Shown: positions 8,001-16,347 of the stretch, one piece after another
Numbering within the stretch: the stretch's first letter is position 1
Layout: every line of letters begins with the position of its first letter
Assembly (NCBI GenBank): GCA_002372135.1
Contig: DFIN01000016.1
Location: 1 to 41,760, forward strand
Direction of reading: 5' to 3'
From: Bacteroidales bacterium UBA3696
Lineage (GTDB): Bacteria; Bacteroidota; Bacteroidia; Bacteroidales; Paludibacteraceae
Length of the DNA: 41,760 nucleotides
Notes under the pieces: model-generated
What the model saw: the letters and a program-made list of their open reading frames with translations, nothing else
The model's database searches: none
What the model was told of the DNA's origin: nothing
Translations under genes and position numbers: made by a program

Positions 8001-10013
8001 TACTTTCGCCGAGAACAAGCGGCTATATGCGATGGTAGTGCAGTGGAATGGCATAACAAAATTTATACGCAGAAGGGCGTTTATTATGACACGCTTAAAT
8101 CCGTAAATAATTGCGACAGTATATTTGAACTTACATTGGTAATAGGTAATCACTATCTATTTGAAGAAGAATATGTACTTTGCGAAGGTGTAACCTATTC
8201 ATGGCACGGCAAGCAGATTACAGATAATGGTATTTATTATGATAGCCTTCACACCCAATTAGGTTGTGATAGCATATATAAATTAACTGTTAGCAAAAAT
8301 CCGTCTTATCGTTTCCTAACAGAGGCATCTATTTGCGCAGGAGATGCCTATGAATGGCGCGATTCTGTATATACCATTGATAGCATATATTACGATATCT
8401 ATTCGACTACTCTGGATTGTGACTCGTCCTATCTTCTTCGGCTGAAGGTTCATCCTACGTATCTTTTTATGGACACAGCAACGTTCTGTAGTGGAGAAGA
8501 ATTTATGTGGCGCGATACAATCCTTACAATCCCTGGCACATATTATGACACCTTGATTAGTACCACACACTGTGATAGTATTTATGGCTTGAACCTTGTC
8601 TTGAACCAGACATTCCGGCAGGTGGATAAGGATACTATTTGTGGGGGCGAAACGTATATATGGAGAGAAAAAGCATATACTACCGAAGATGTCTTTTATG
8701 ATCGTTACAAAAGTGTAGATGGGTGCGATAGTGTATATGAACTGCACCTCGTTGTGCTGCCATCCTACGATACTCTATATTATGACACCATCTGTCAAGG
8801 ACAAACGTATCATTGGTGTGGACAACTCTTGTCAAAAGCAGACGAATACAAAGAAACATACCATACTTTATCAGGTTGTGATAGTATATTGCGATTGCAT
8901 TTATCTGTTCAACCCACCTATTTCCACAGCGAATCTGCTTATTTATGTACTGATAGTGAAATTATGTGGCATGGGGAGAAGTATAATAAATCCGGCGTGT
9001 ATTACGATAGTTTAGTTAGCATATACCATTGTGATAGTGTGATAGAGTTGACTCTTATTGATGCCAACCGGTACGAGCTGCAAATTTTTGATACTATCTG
9101 TGATGGAGAGTCTTATCTGTTCGATGGAGAAAGTCTTACGGAATCAGGAGAATATGAGAAAAAGTATTTTACCTATGCAGGGTGCGATAGTTTGTTAAAA
9201 CTGCAGTTATACGTGCGTGAGTTTCCCAAACCTCAATTCCCTCTATCAGCCGTTTGTGCCGATGAAAGAGAATTACTTGTATCGTTTACACCTACTGTTT
9301 CTTATCCGGTTCGGTGGAGTATCGAATTTGATGAATTAGGAAGAAGTAACGGATTCGTGAATGCAACGGGAGTACTTTCCTCTGCTCCTATATCTATTCC
9401 GTTATCGCATATAGAGGGGAAAGCTTATACTGTCCCCAACCATTATTCATTCACTTTGTCATTGAATAGTGATTATTGCAATAAAGAGCAAACTTTTCAA
9501 ACTGTGTTTGATGTCTTGTACCCTTCCTATGTGCTTGTGCAGAAGTTTGAAGATGTATTGGCTGTACAAAACGAATATTACAATGGCGGATTCCGTTTCA
9601 CGAACTATCAGTGGTTAAAGGAAGGGGTAATCATTGAAGGAGAAACGATGCCTTATTATTATCCTCCTGAACCCTTATCAGAAGTACCATATCAAGCCCT
9701 TCTCACAAATGAGTCGGATGGAGTGGCGATGCTCACTTGTCCTATTATACCGCACAATAGAACAAATGTTGAGCGAGTAGAAAACGACATAACAATCTAT
9801 CCAACAGCTATACCAGCGATAAATTCTATACTTACAATTCACACTGTAAAACCCTTAATGCTAACGGTATATAATGTTGCCGGGGATATGATTTCGCAGC
9901 AGTATATTGATGCAACAAGGTCTCTTTCTTTACCTTCATCAAGCGGAATCTATCTGTTACACATGTCATTGGCAACAGGTGAACAAAAGGTTCAACGAAT
10001 CGTCATCTATTAA
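5037..10013 (+). CDS. Giant T9SS-secreted surface protein A with 20 cysteine repeats
   Basis: The 1658-residue product has a signal peptide (cleavage after LHAQ, about residue 24). Residues about 60-330 resemble a nidogen-like domain: VVGANGLISFN, a later AIYGVFEDI, LTVSWYKVPNF, then YQIVLYEG.NVIDVYV, GIIGIQN and a final AWRFTPI. Residues 367-1394 are 20 tandem repeats of about 51 residues with a CEG...W[HR]GK.Y...G.YYD...GCDSIY.L.L core. A spacer of about 190 residues follows. The last 75-80 residues (VENDITIYPTAI... ending QRIVIY) form a T9SS type A sorting domain, the signal for export across the outer membrane and surface attachment. A stalk-like adhesin or matrix protein is the likely role. 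It lies 9 bp after a lipoprotein gene and 4 bp before a barrel-like gene. Length, order and sorting domain are seen; adhesion is inference. Confidence 0.9.
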   Translation: MKINQSCIVLLCSLFCNIAFLHAQTFDTIRNMRAFSPEEAEAYSNVGLACPEIELPSVTGNKANFRYIDAGCEASLTIRPTFGVSGGKITGYTVHSIPYAPPFPFNRGERIFIDQDDVWGNLISLPFKFVFWENTYSSAVVGANGLISFNTSVSNTLSGYSLLGKGNIPDYFFLGTGGLNWGNAIYGVFEDINPREIVKQHTGGSIRQGVLGEYPCRTLTVSWYKVPNFGCPFHSRNWDTYQIVLYEGTNVIDVYVAQKSYCTWNGNKGIIGIQNKDCSRAVAAPGRNTNDSWTAQNEAWRFTPISSPQYTITYYAGKGINGKKLGTGDQITINPNEVEYLTARLQFTAANGEQFDLRDTALILHTEVAIETTNKQTCDGSSFQWRGHTYTQSGTYTDYIGDNNGCYDKVYQLNLSIGENKTYEENRTICEGETYTWHGKKYSQTGTYYDRKKSVAGCDSIHVLHLQVLRGYHIKTEATICEGDVYNWREKSYTKANVYKEAYKTIDGCDSIFELTLTVQKPFLQETEAYLCDGNSYRWRGKTYSEVGVYDDSLKTIYGCDSIYRLHLERAQNYHFYDTLTICDGDTLLWHGQKLFRKGNYTAHYTTSKGCDSIYYVHFNLYKKYLFISEGTITTGGTYSWRGKTYTAPGQYYDSLKTQNGCDSVFQLNLAFARAYFYPRTEYRCFNDAYTWREKTYTKSGIYQDSYVSRFGTDSVYQLTLFFAEEPFHIYDTIYRCEGETFNYNGTTIRSSQKLYETIKTTQDLTWTCDSIIREINVIFGKPFYRKETKRICAGESYHWHGFDYTQAGTYYDEYKTREGCDSIYELTLIIDDKFYKEEYKTICEGTHLQWHKRTLTDAGIYYDSAYTVHGCDSVYKLVLTVEKPITIEENAIVCENEIYDWHGQFCMEKKDYFDTIRTINGCDSLRYILHLDNYPSYSFYEDATICEGEYYEWRGRKLTKTDTYYDRYKTQNGCDSIYVLNLTVHPTYFRREQAAICDGSAVEWHNKIYTQKGVYYDTLKSVNNCDSIFELTLVIGNHYLFEEEYVLCEGVTYSWHGKQITDNGIYYDSLHTQLGCDSIYKLTVSKNPSYRFLTEASICAGDAYEWRDSVYTIDSIYYDIYSTTLDCDSSYLLRLKVHPTYLFMDTATFCSGEEFMWRDTILTIPGTYYDTLISTTHCDSIYGLNLVLNQTFRQVDKDTICGGETYIWREKAYTTEDVFYDRYKSVDGCDSVYELHLVVLPSYDTLYYDTICQGQTYHWCGQLLSKADEYKETYHTLSGCDSILRLHLSVQPTYFHSESAYLCTDSEIMWHGEKYNKSGVYYDSLVSIYHCDSVIELTLIDANRYELQIFDTICDGESYLFDGESLTESGEYEKKYFTYAGCDSLLKLQLYVREFPKPQFPLSAVCADERELLVSFTPTVSYPVRWSIEFDELGRSNGFVNATGVLSSAPISIPLSHIEGKAYTVPNHYSFTLSLNSDYCNKEQTFQTVFDVLYPSYVLVQKFEDVLAVQNEYYNGGFRFTNYQWLKEGVIIEGETMPYYYPPEPLSEVPYQALLTNESDGVAMLTCPIIPHNRTNVERVENDITIYPTAIPAINSILTIHTVKPLMLTVYNVAGDMISQQYIDATRSLSLPSSSGIYLLHMSLATGEQKVQRIVIY
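6135..9218 (+). repeat. 20 tandem protein repeats (about 153 bp each) in giant protein A
   Basis: Twenty units span residues 367-1394, nearly all 51 residues long. Each normally has Cys at repeat position 12 (C1, in CEG/CDG), Trp near 19, an aromatic-Asp near 30-32, and Cys at 40 (C2, in GCDS). The units are well diverged at the DNA level except around the GCDS codons (TG[TC]GATAG[TC]). Unit 6 (6903-7055) has Thr instead of C1 and unit 7 (7056-7208) has Thr instead of C2. Units 11 and 18 carry an extra Cys. The repeats resemble those of other Bacteroidota T9SS proteins. Confidence 0.92.
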
Positions 10014-10017
10014 TATT

Positions 10018-10923
10018 ATGAGTATGCGAAGGGGTATAATAATTTGGTTGCTGAATTGCTGCATAATGTATCTTTTAGCCGAAGAATCCTATCATCGAAT
10101 CGGTGGTTTGGCTGATGTTTCAATTGGAGCTGACATCACGAATGTTGAACGCAATATGTCTTTTGATGTGGGAGGTGATGCCGGTTTCGTGTATGAATAT
10201 AATAAGAAACATTTCTTGTTACAAATCAATGCCGGTATCAACTATGCGTATGGACATGTTTCTAATCGGGATATGAGTGGAGAATGGCAAAACATGACAG
10301 ACTCGTATGGAGACCAATGTATATATTCATGGTTTATTACGAACAAAGTGGATTTTTCACAAATGGTAAATACGAACATGTCGTTTCTGGTAGGTGGAGA
10401 ATTTAATTCCATTGTGGTTTTGACAGGATTAAAATGGAAATACCTTCTATATGGTAGCACACGTTCTAATGCACATCTGATAACCTATGGTACCTATCCA
10501 AATCTGATAGTTCCTTTGAAGCACATGCCGAATCATTACTATGTGGATAATCTAAAAAATTCATCCGAAAAATCAATGAACAGACGATATAGCTATGATT
10601 TTGTCTATTCGTTTGAAATAGGTTATTCGTTTAATCGCAATCGTTTCGGTTTATTGAGCATCAATCGGTCAAGCGTTCATCGATTGTCTATTTATGCAGA
10701 TATAAGTTTGCTCAATCAAATACCTAATAAACAAGAGCCTTTATATGATTTTCATAAAACGTCAAATTATATACCCGATTTACATCTTGAGAACGTTTCG
10801 CTAACTCACCTTTATCAGTCCAACGTAGCGGCAACTAATTTTTTGCGCACACTCTGCTTTGGAGTTAAGTACACGATTCTATTGGAATTGAAATATGATA
10901 AATCCTGTCGGTGTTTATTCTAA
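10018..10923 (+). CDS. Putative outer-membrane beta-barrel protein
   Basis: An open frame extends upstream to 9907 inside the giant gene, but the sensible start is ATG 10018, 4 bp after the previous stop, which begins a hydrophobic signal-like segment (GIIIWLLNCCIMYLLA). The product is then 301 residues. It has repeated amphipathic strands (FLLQINAGINYAYGHV, SFEIGYSFNRNRFGL, CFGVKYTILLEL) consistent with an 8-12-strand barrel. The tight spacing to the T9SS cargo gene suggests co-translation and perhaps a partner function, as for the barrel gene beside giant protein B. No Pfam-level identity is obvious to me. Confidence 0.75.
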   Translation: MSMRRGIIIWLLNCCIMYLLAEESYHRIGGLADVSIGADITNVERNMSFDVGGDAGFVYEYNKKHFLLQINAGINYAYGHVSNRDMSGEWQNMTDSYGDQCIYSWFITNKVDFSQMVNTNMSFLVGGEFNSIVVLTGLKWKYLLYGSTRSNAHLITYGTYPNLIVPLKHMPNHYYVDNLKNSSEKSMNRRYSYDFVYSFEIGYSFNRNRFGLLSINRSSVHRLSIYADISLLNQIPNKQEPLYDFHKTSNYIPDLHLENVSLTHLYQSNVAATNFLRTLCFGVKYTILLELKYDKSCRCLF

Positions 10924-10989
10924 AGGTAAGCATAAATAATAAGTAGATTCAGACAATAATTGAATACAAACTATAAAATCCGTACGATC

Positions 10990-13542
10990 ATGAAACATTT
11001 GTATCTTTACAGGGCATTGGTGATGTTCTTATTTTTGCCTTATATGTTATCAGTTGTCCATGCCGAGCAGCCGGTAAATTGGGCTCTGACGAATTTACCG
11101 ACAAGTGTTTATAACGTACATGATTTTCATAACGGGCTTGCCGTATTTCGAGACTCTTCCACTTACCAATATGGTGCTATTGACAGAAACGGAAATATCG
11201 TATTTCCGCCCATTTATGCATATTTGGGGGATTTTTATGGTAATAATGCGATTCTAAAAACGAATGACAGCATAGGAATTATTGATATAGACGGAAAATG
11301 GATCTATGGTCCTAATAAATATGCCACAATAAATGAATGTTTTAAATCAACAAAGTTGATACGTCGGACATATAATCAATTCAATAAGAAAGAAATTATT
11401 ATACCCGATTTGTTCCGTGTATATGAACAAAAAGGGTACATCTATATCTATCAAGGAAAAGAGATACTCAAAAGTTCCGATACGGCAAAGATTGTTTACC
11501 CGCTATTAATTTCAGAGAGCAAAAAAATTGCATACGATTTACTACGTAATGAAATTTTTGAATTTCGGAAATATTATAATCATAGTATAAACGGAATGGT
11601 ATTTGGAGTGGTAAATAGCGAAGACAAGGCTTATCTGTATAATCTTGATACTTATGAGCGTCAAACACTATCCCAGATAAGTTCAAAGGGCTTAAAATTG
11701 TATAAACTTAACTCTGATAAATACGAATTTAGAGATACCGCAACCGGGAAACCGATTAAAATGTCCATAAAAAACAAGTTTGACGGCTATGGTATAAGTA
11801 ATTATTATTCATGGGAATTATTTGACAATTATTGGAGATATGATAAATTTGTAGTGTGGAAAAATAATGGAAGTAAAAGAATTTACTATATCATCGGTGC
11901 AGATGGAACAGTAATTTATAAAACCAAACCATGCCCTAAGTATGATACAGACATATCGCTTAAAGAAAACAACTTTGTTGTTTATGTTCATTATTATAAA
12001 TCAAATCAACAATTATTATCGTGTGATTATATCGGGAGTCTCATATCTGATTACAAAGGAAAAAAAGGAGATAAATTCTACTATATAACGGGCGATTGGT
12101 GGTATAAAAATGATGTGATATATAATCTTAATACAAGCAAGCAGTACGACTTGCAATATGAAGATAATGAGGTGAATTACATTGTAGGGAGTTGTATGAC
12201 AGACAACAAAAAAATCTATAAACTGTTGAATATATTGACCGATTCCATCACAACGATAACCCCTCCGCAAAATCAACAAATAGACTATGTACGAATAAAA
12301 GATTCCTTGTTGTACTTTTACGATAGAGACTACTCATACAGCAGATGGTGGTTCTACTTAAAATGTGTAATGGATAAAGCAAACAAACTATTAGTTAGTA
12401 GTGATAGTATATACTTGCGATCCGACAATACAATCTCCGAAGGGGTAATCGCAGCAAAAGGACTTACTAAATCGGGTATTCACGGATTTGTTTATGCCTA
12501 TCCCCCATCCGAAACGGAATTTATCTATGGGCAAGAAGCAACAGATACGCAACGTAATAAACAGTTAGTTGCAAAAAGTAAAGAACAGCATTCTGCCAAT
12601 CAATATCAAACTTATATGCGGATAGCTCAATGGCGCTTTGATGGAAATGAATATACTAAAGCAGCAGAATATTATCAACAAGCCTTAAAATATAAACCGA
12701 TGGATGTGCATGCTACTACTTACCTCGGCATTTGCCAATACGAAATGGGTCAATATAGTACAGCCATCCAGACCTTGCGAAAAGCCATTGAGTTAGATGC
12801 TAACAATGCCATCGCAAAGACTACCCTCCAATCGGCAATTGATGCTAAAGCTTATGCGGAAGCGAATAAGAAACGAGAAAATGAACAAAAACAAGCCTGT
12901 AGCGAGTGTGAAACGTTGATCAATGCCAAGAGACATCAAGAAGCGTTACAATGCTGTTATAATCTGCTCGTTCAAGATAATCAGAACCCGTATGCTTGGA
13001 ATAATTACGGGGTTGCTTTATCACGATTGGGATATGACGACAATGCTATTGAGGCTTTCAAGAATGCCCTACAACTGAAACCAGATTTTAGTACGGCGAC
13101 CAACAATATCGAACTGTGCAAACAGCATAAAGCAGCGGTAGAACGGTATAATAGAACGCAAGCTATATTAGAAGGTATTTCCGGCATCCTCAATACCGTG
13201 AGCAATACAGCATCCCAGATTATAGAGATGAAAAGTCAAAGTTATTCGGGTTCCGGCAGTTCCGGTTCTTCGTTGTACTCCAGCAGTTCTTCGCAAAGGA
13301 GTAGTTCCGGCAGTTCAACTTCCGGTGGGCGAAATGATGCAACGTATTGGAGTAGAGCAAAGAATGTGTATTCAGACTATGAAAGCCAACTGATTAAAAT
13401 GAATACGTATCCCGAAACATATAGCGATTCGCAACGCCGATATATACAGGATAAGATGCGTTCCATCCGAACGGAATGGGAAGGAAAAGGCTATAAGATG
13501 TTCAAATCCACTTGGGAAGATTGGGACGGAAGAAAACGGTAG
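10990..13542 (+). CDS. Secreted WG-repeat and TPR protein
   Basis: Start chosen at ATG 10990 (an upstream TTG-initiated frame at 10960 adds ten residues ahead of the signal peptide). The 850-residue product has a signal peptide (LVMFLFLPYMLSVVHA). The N-terminal part contains WG/KWG-type repeats (YGAIDRNGNIVFPPIY, then IGIIDIDGKWIYGP near residues 55-105). A long beta-rich middle has no family I recognise. TPR units lie at about 537-610 and 635-720 (FDGNEYTKAAEYYQQAL..., Y.WNNYGVALSRLGYDDNAIEAFKNAL). A Ser/Gly-rich stretch follows at about 752-785, and the charged C-terminal tail has no sorting domain. A periplasmic scaffold role is plausible. It ends 72 bp before a gene whose product also carries a WG-type motif. 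Confidence 0.83.
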   Translation: MKHLYLYRALVMFLFLPYMLSVVHAEQPVNWALTNLPTSVYNVHDFHNGLAVFRDSSTYQYGAIDRNGNIVFPPIYAYLGDFYGNNAILKTNDSIGIIDIDGKWIYGPNKYATINECFKSTKLIRRTYNQFNKKEIIIPDLFRVYEQKGYIYIYQGKEILKSSDTAKIVYPLLISESKKIAYDLLRNEIFEFRKYYNHSINGMVFGVVNSEDKAYLYNLDTYERQTLSQISSKGLKLYKLNSDKYEFRDTATGKPIKMSIKNKFDGYGISNYYSWELFDNYWRYDKFVVWKNNGSKRIYYIIGADGTVIYKTKPCPKYDTDISLKENNFVVYVHYYKSNQQLLSCDYIGSLISDYKGKKGDKFYYITGDWWYKNDVIYNLNTSKQYDLQYEDNEVNYIVGSCMTDNKKIYKLLNILTDSITTITPPQNQQIDYVRIKDSLLYFYDRDYSYSRWWFYLKCVMDKANKLLVSSDSIYLRSDNTISEGVIAAKGLTKSGIHGFVYAYPPSETEFIYGQEATDTQRNKQLVAKSKEQHSANQYQTYMRIAQWRFDGNEYTKAAEYYQQALKYKPMDVHATTYLGICQYEMGQYSTAIQTLRKAIELDANNAIAKTTLQSAIDAKAYAEANKKRENEQKQACSECETLINAKRHQEALQCCYNLLVQDNQNPYAWNNYGVALSRLGYDDNAIEAFKNALQLKPDFSTATNNIELCKQHKAAVERYNRTQAILEGISGILNTVSNTASQIIEMKSQSYSGSGSSGSSLYSSSSSQRSSSGSSTSGGRNDATYWSRAKNVYSDYESQLIKMNTYPETYSDSQRRYIQDKMRSIRTEWEGKGYKMFKSTWEDWDGRKR

Positions 13543-13559
13543 CAACACAAAAGAATTTT

Positions 13560-13589
13560 TTTGACAAATAGAAAGATTTTTTTCTTTTG
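13560..13589 (+). promoter_or_regulatory. Bacteroidota-type promoter for the WG-motif gene
   Basis: TTTG (13560-13563), an 18-nt spacer and TTCTTTTG (13582-13589, one mismatch to TAnnTTTG) fit the Bacteroidota -33/-7 layout. It argues that translation of the next gene starts at ATG 13615 and not at the TTG at 13561, which lies inside the promoter. Confidence 0.55.
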
Positions 13590-13614
13590 CAGCGTTTTTT
13601 TACAGCGTATTTCT

Positions 13615-14133
13615 ATGAATATCTATGACAAAATAAGTCGTATGCAGGGAAATGAAACCTACGACGAGAAGATGTACCAACTGCTCAATACAGAACACTA
13701 TTGCCAAGAACCATATAGAACGGATGACCTTGGCGAGGAGATGTCCCTAATCGAGCAACTTATATGGAGTTGGTGGAAGCCGCGTTTCCTGTTGGATCAT
13801 CGAGCCAAATGCGCATACGAGTTGATGGACCCCAACCAAATGCTAATTACGATTACGGATGACGATATAGATTGGGATAGCCTCAATGGTCTTCCTGAAA
13901 AGGCTATCAAGCGAGCTCAAGCACATAGCGGTCTTTTCCCGACCATCGTTTATGGCTTTAGCGATGGTGTGGCTCAGGTGAAGTGGCAAATCAATCCGGA
14001 CGGTCGTTATTATCAAGACGATGATGGTTTCGGTATGACAGATGACGATGAGATTGCGCAATGGGGTAAGATTGACCGCACCGGAAAAGTGGTAGTTCCG
14101 TTTGCTTATCGTCATAATGATGGGTATAAGTAG
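13615..14133 (+). CDS. Acidic cytoplasmic protein with a WG-type motif
   Basis: The 172-residue product has no signal peptide when started at ATG 13615. It is acidic (DDDIDWDSL, QDDDGFGMTDDDEI) and rich in Trp. The C-terminus (IAQWGKIDRTGKVVVPFAY) is a good WG repeat unit, the motif also present in the secreted protein upstream. An earlier similar strand (YGFSDGVAQVKW) may be a second half unit. WG-repeat proteins are widespread and mostly uncharacterised. The start choice rests on the promoter overlapping the earlier TTG and on the MNIYDKISRMQ beginning. Confidence 0.75.
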   Translation: MNIYDKISRMQGNETYDEKMYQLLNTEHYCQEPYRTDDLGEEMSLIEQLIWSWWKPRFLLDHRAKCAYELMDPNQMLITITDDDIDWDSLNGLPEKAIKRAQAHSGLFPTIVYGFSDGVAQVKWQINPDGRYYQDDDGFGMTDDDEIAQWGKIDRTGKVVVPFAYRHNDGYK

Positions 14134-14244
14134 TTTTTATCGGATGCCTGAAGCCTTAATTTTTCATATTTATCTCCCCGATTGATAGATTTATGTTTTC
14201 TTTCGACTCTATAGGGTTACGTTGAATTTCAAAACCTGTAAGTT

Positions 14245-14673
14245 ATGTTAACGATTTGTCTTTTAATCCTCATCGGATTGTATCTTAGGAAGCCTGTTGA
14301 GGGGCTTGTAGAGCGGCTCAAAAACGTAGATTGGTCACGGAAGTTTACTTCCCTGTGGCAACATATTCAGCCCTATGCCAAGAAAGCCGGACGCGCTGCC
14401 GCAAAACCGATTCTCCAATTTTACTACGTCGTTACGGGCAGCGAGACTTCTACTTTGGAGAAGGCACTTATCTATGGCTGTATCGCTTATGTCGTTTTAC
14501 CTTTTTCCTTTATTCCACGTGCTATTTATCGGTTCCTCGGAATCATGGATGAGACAGCCGCCGTACTATTCGTGTATTCCAAAATCAAGGACAAAATAAC
14601 TCCTGCTATCGAAACCAAAGTGGTGAACACCTTAGACGCATGGTTTGGAGCAGACTTTGAAGTGATTGCTTAA
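14245..14673 (+). CDS. DUF1232 (YkvA-like) small membrane protein
   Basis: The 142-residue product opens with a membrane segment (LTICLLILIGLYL). Residues about 80-120 contain the DUF1232 pattern: a Y.VLPFSFIPR core, which takes the place of the usual DLIPD..P, followed by LGIMDETAAVLFVYSKI. The usual Asp of the DLIPD motif is missing here. The family is of unknown function and is often found as short membrane proteins. The gene stands alone, with 111 bp upstream and an inverted repeat immediately downstream. Confidence 0.8.
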   Translation: MLTICLLILIGLYLRKPVEGLVERLKNVDWSRKFTSLWQHIQPYAKKAGRAAAKPILQFYYVVTGSETSTLEKALIYGCIAYVVLPFSFIPRAIYRFLGIMDETAAVLFVYSKIKDKITPAIETKVVNTLDAWFGADFEVIA

Positions 14674-14737
14674 AAAATACATATTTTGCCATTTTATGAT
14701 AATTATTTTTTTGCAATAACCGCAAATATGTATTTTT
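14673..14737 (+). repeat. Long inverted repeat after the DUF1232 gene, possible terminator
   Basis: The arm at 673-689 of this block (14673-14689, AAAAATACATATTTTGC) is the reverse complement of 14722-14737 apart from one bulged T, with a 32-nt loop and a T run at the 3' arm. It begins within the stop codon of the DUF1232 gene. It may act as a weak bidirectional terminator. A TTTG (14710-14713) and TATTTTTA (14731-14738), 17 nt apart, also give a poor promoter match for the dead gene downstream. Confidence 0.45.
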
Positions 14738-14803
14738 ACTGCGTTTTTATAAAATTATATTTAATAAACGGGTATTAAATCATAAAACGCGATTTGATAA
14801 ATT

Positions 14804-15068
14804 ATGGACAAGCAGGTACTAAAACAAGTTCTTTCGGATAATGCGCTATTAGTGGAGAAAAATAGAGGTACAACCTCGTTTGATGATACGGATGAGTCGT
14901 TGAATTACGTGTTTACCGGTGGCATCGTGCCGGCAAGTCCTATATGATGTATGCTATCATCAAGCAGTTTTTGAGGATGAACGAATAGATAACTTTACCG
15001 CTGCGGATTTTATCTTAGCGAAGCCACAGCCGTTCAAAGTAGAGAGCACTTTAGAAAACAATGTATGA
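14804..15068 (+). pseudogene. Decayed AAA ATPase (DUF4143/COG1373-type) remnant
   Basis: ATG 14804 opens MDKQVLKQVLSDN and runs to NYVFTGG, where the frame is lost. In the next frame the text continues HRAGKSYMMYAIIKQF, so together they restore a Walker A region (TGG-HRAGKS). A stop follows soon after. A third frame then gives EDERIDNFTAADFIL, which matches the NFEDER segment that normally lies a few dozen residues beyond Walker A in these ATPases, so a piece between has also been deleted. The rest of the family (Walker B, DUF4143 C-terminus, in total usually about 400 residues) is absent. The remnant ends overlapping the ATG of the next gene. Damage: one frameshift, one internal deletion and loss of the C-terminal four fifths. 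Confidence 0.75.
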
Positions 15069-16159
15069 AACGAGATTTTAGTAAACGACTATCTTTATTA
15101 CCGGTAGTCTGCATTTTTTTCCTTTGCCTAATTACCTCTTGTGGAAAAAAGGCTCAGGATGAAGGAACAGAAGAGAACACGCCGGTGGATATTCATAGTC
15201 TTCCATTAAGCCCGCAGATACTGACGCGCTTGAATGCCTTGGACACCGTACCGAATATACCGGAAGGTTTGACCCAAGAAGAACAGGTGGCGTTCATTGA
15301 GAATCATGTACTCAAAACACCCATCTCCGTTATTGAGTTACTTGCATTGCAGCCTATTCATACTTTGGATCCGGATGAACGCTATTGGGACTATATAACC
15401 GAAGAAGATTGGAAGAAGTTTCGTCTGATGAATCGTTTCATGCGTATGCAGTATGTGGCATTGGGAGACCCGATGGACGAATTACGCTGGGTGACAGCCA
15501 CGCAAGTCATTTTGGATGATTACGCCACGCCGCTTGGTATTACGCAGGAACAAGCAATAGACAGTTTATTGGACGCTGCTGGTTTTCTATGCGGTGGTAC
15601 ACAATATCAGATTAACCAATGCACCTATGTCATGTCCAGTGTGGAGTATTACAAAACGCTTGCTGCCTACCAAACCTTTATAAAGCAGATGCCCGAAGAG
15701 TTGCAATCGCTGTTGCATGAAGAATATACGGCATGGAACAAAATGAACAAAGCGCGCCACAACGCTTATGTGAATATCGTACAGGCAGGAAACCATTACA
15801 GCTCCTTGCCGATGGGATTAGAAGGGAAGTATGCCGCTTATGCAGAGATGCGCAGGCACCTATTAGCCATAGAGAAACAGATTCTAACTGAGGGAAAAAC
15901 ATATTCCATCCAACATCCGGTGGTCAAAACCATGGACTGGAACAATTATCTGCAAACATTGCGATACAAGAGTTCATGCGATGAGTCCTTGGCTATCATC
16001 AATGACTTGGACGAGTCGGTAAGAGCGTGGATTCGTGTACGGCAGAAAATAGCCGATCAATTACCTTGTCCGGTCGGCACCTATTACGATAATCTGACGG
16101 CAGACTACCATTGGGTGATAACCAATGATGATGAGCCGGTATCCGAAAATTATAATTAA
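15065..16159 (+). CDS. Lipoprotein of unknown function, first gene of locus B
   Basis: The 364-residue product has a lipoprotein signal (FFLCLITSC, Cys at 26, followed by GKK). The remainder is largely alpha-helical and acidic (LTQEEQVAFIENHVL, YITEEDWKKFRLMNRF), with no motif I recognise. It contains several cysteines in the mature part (GFLCGGTQYQINQCTY). Its ATG overlaps the end of the ATPase remnant. The next gene, a beta-barrel, has its own promoter, so linkage to the giant protein B operon is by position only. Confidence 0.8.
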   Translation: MKRDFSKRLSLLPVVCIFFLCLITSCGKKAQDEGTEENTPVDIHSLPLSPQILTRLNALDTVPNIPEGLTQEEQVAFIENHVLKTPISVIELLALQPIHTLDPDERYWDYITEEDWKKFRLMNRFMRMQYVALGDPMDELRWVTATQVILDDYATPLGITQEQAIDSLLDAAGFLCGGTQYQINQCTYVMSSVEYYKTLAAYQTFIKQMPEELQSLLHEEYTAWNKMNKARHNAYVNIVQAGNHYSSLPMGLEGKYAAYAEMRRHLLAIEKQILTEGKTYSIQHPVVKTMDWNNYLQTLRYKSSCDESLAIINDLDESVRAWIRVRQKIADQLPCPVGTYYDNLTADYHWVITNDDEPVSENYN

Positions 16160-16251
16160 TGTTTTAACGTATTCATCAGTATAAATTAAGTCTCCTTATG
16201 GGGCAAAATAGACCACTGGGTATGGTGGGATGAAATTTTTCTTACAAACTA

Positions 16252-16284
16252 TTGTGAATAAGTCAAAGCCTTGTCGTACTTTTG
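16252..16284 (+). promoter_or_regulatory. Bacteroidota-type promoter for the barrel-giant protein B operon
   Basis: TACTTTTG (16277-16284) is a perfect TAnnTTTG -7 element. TTG at 16252-16254 lies 22 nt upstream, a slightly long spacing. The barrel gene starts at 16348, giving a leader of about 55-60 nt, and the giant gene follows it with only 33 bp between. Confidence 0.65.
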
Positions 16285-16347
16285 CGCCCTATTTAATGCC
16301 TCGGACGAGTTCGGAGGTGTCTATTTACCCTAAACACAAAGCTCTAT

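Noticed and set aside
8316..8747. 143-residue - strand ORF within giant protein A
   Set aside because: It mirrors the repeat pattern on the opposite strand; it is a shadow frame.
6135..9218. CRISPR-like or minisatellite array
   Set aside because: The period of about 153 bp is in frame, units diverge at synonymous sites, and the protein pattern is conserved: it is a coding repeat.
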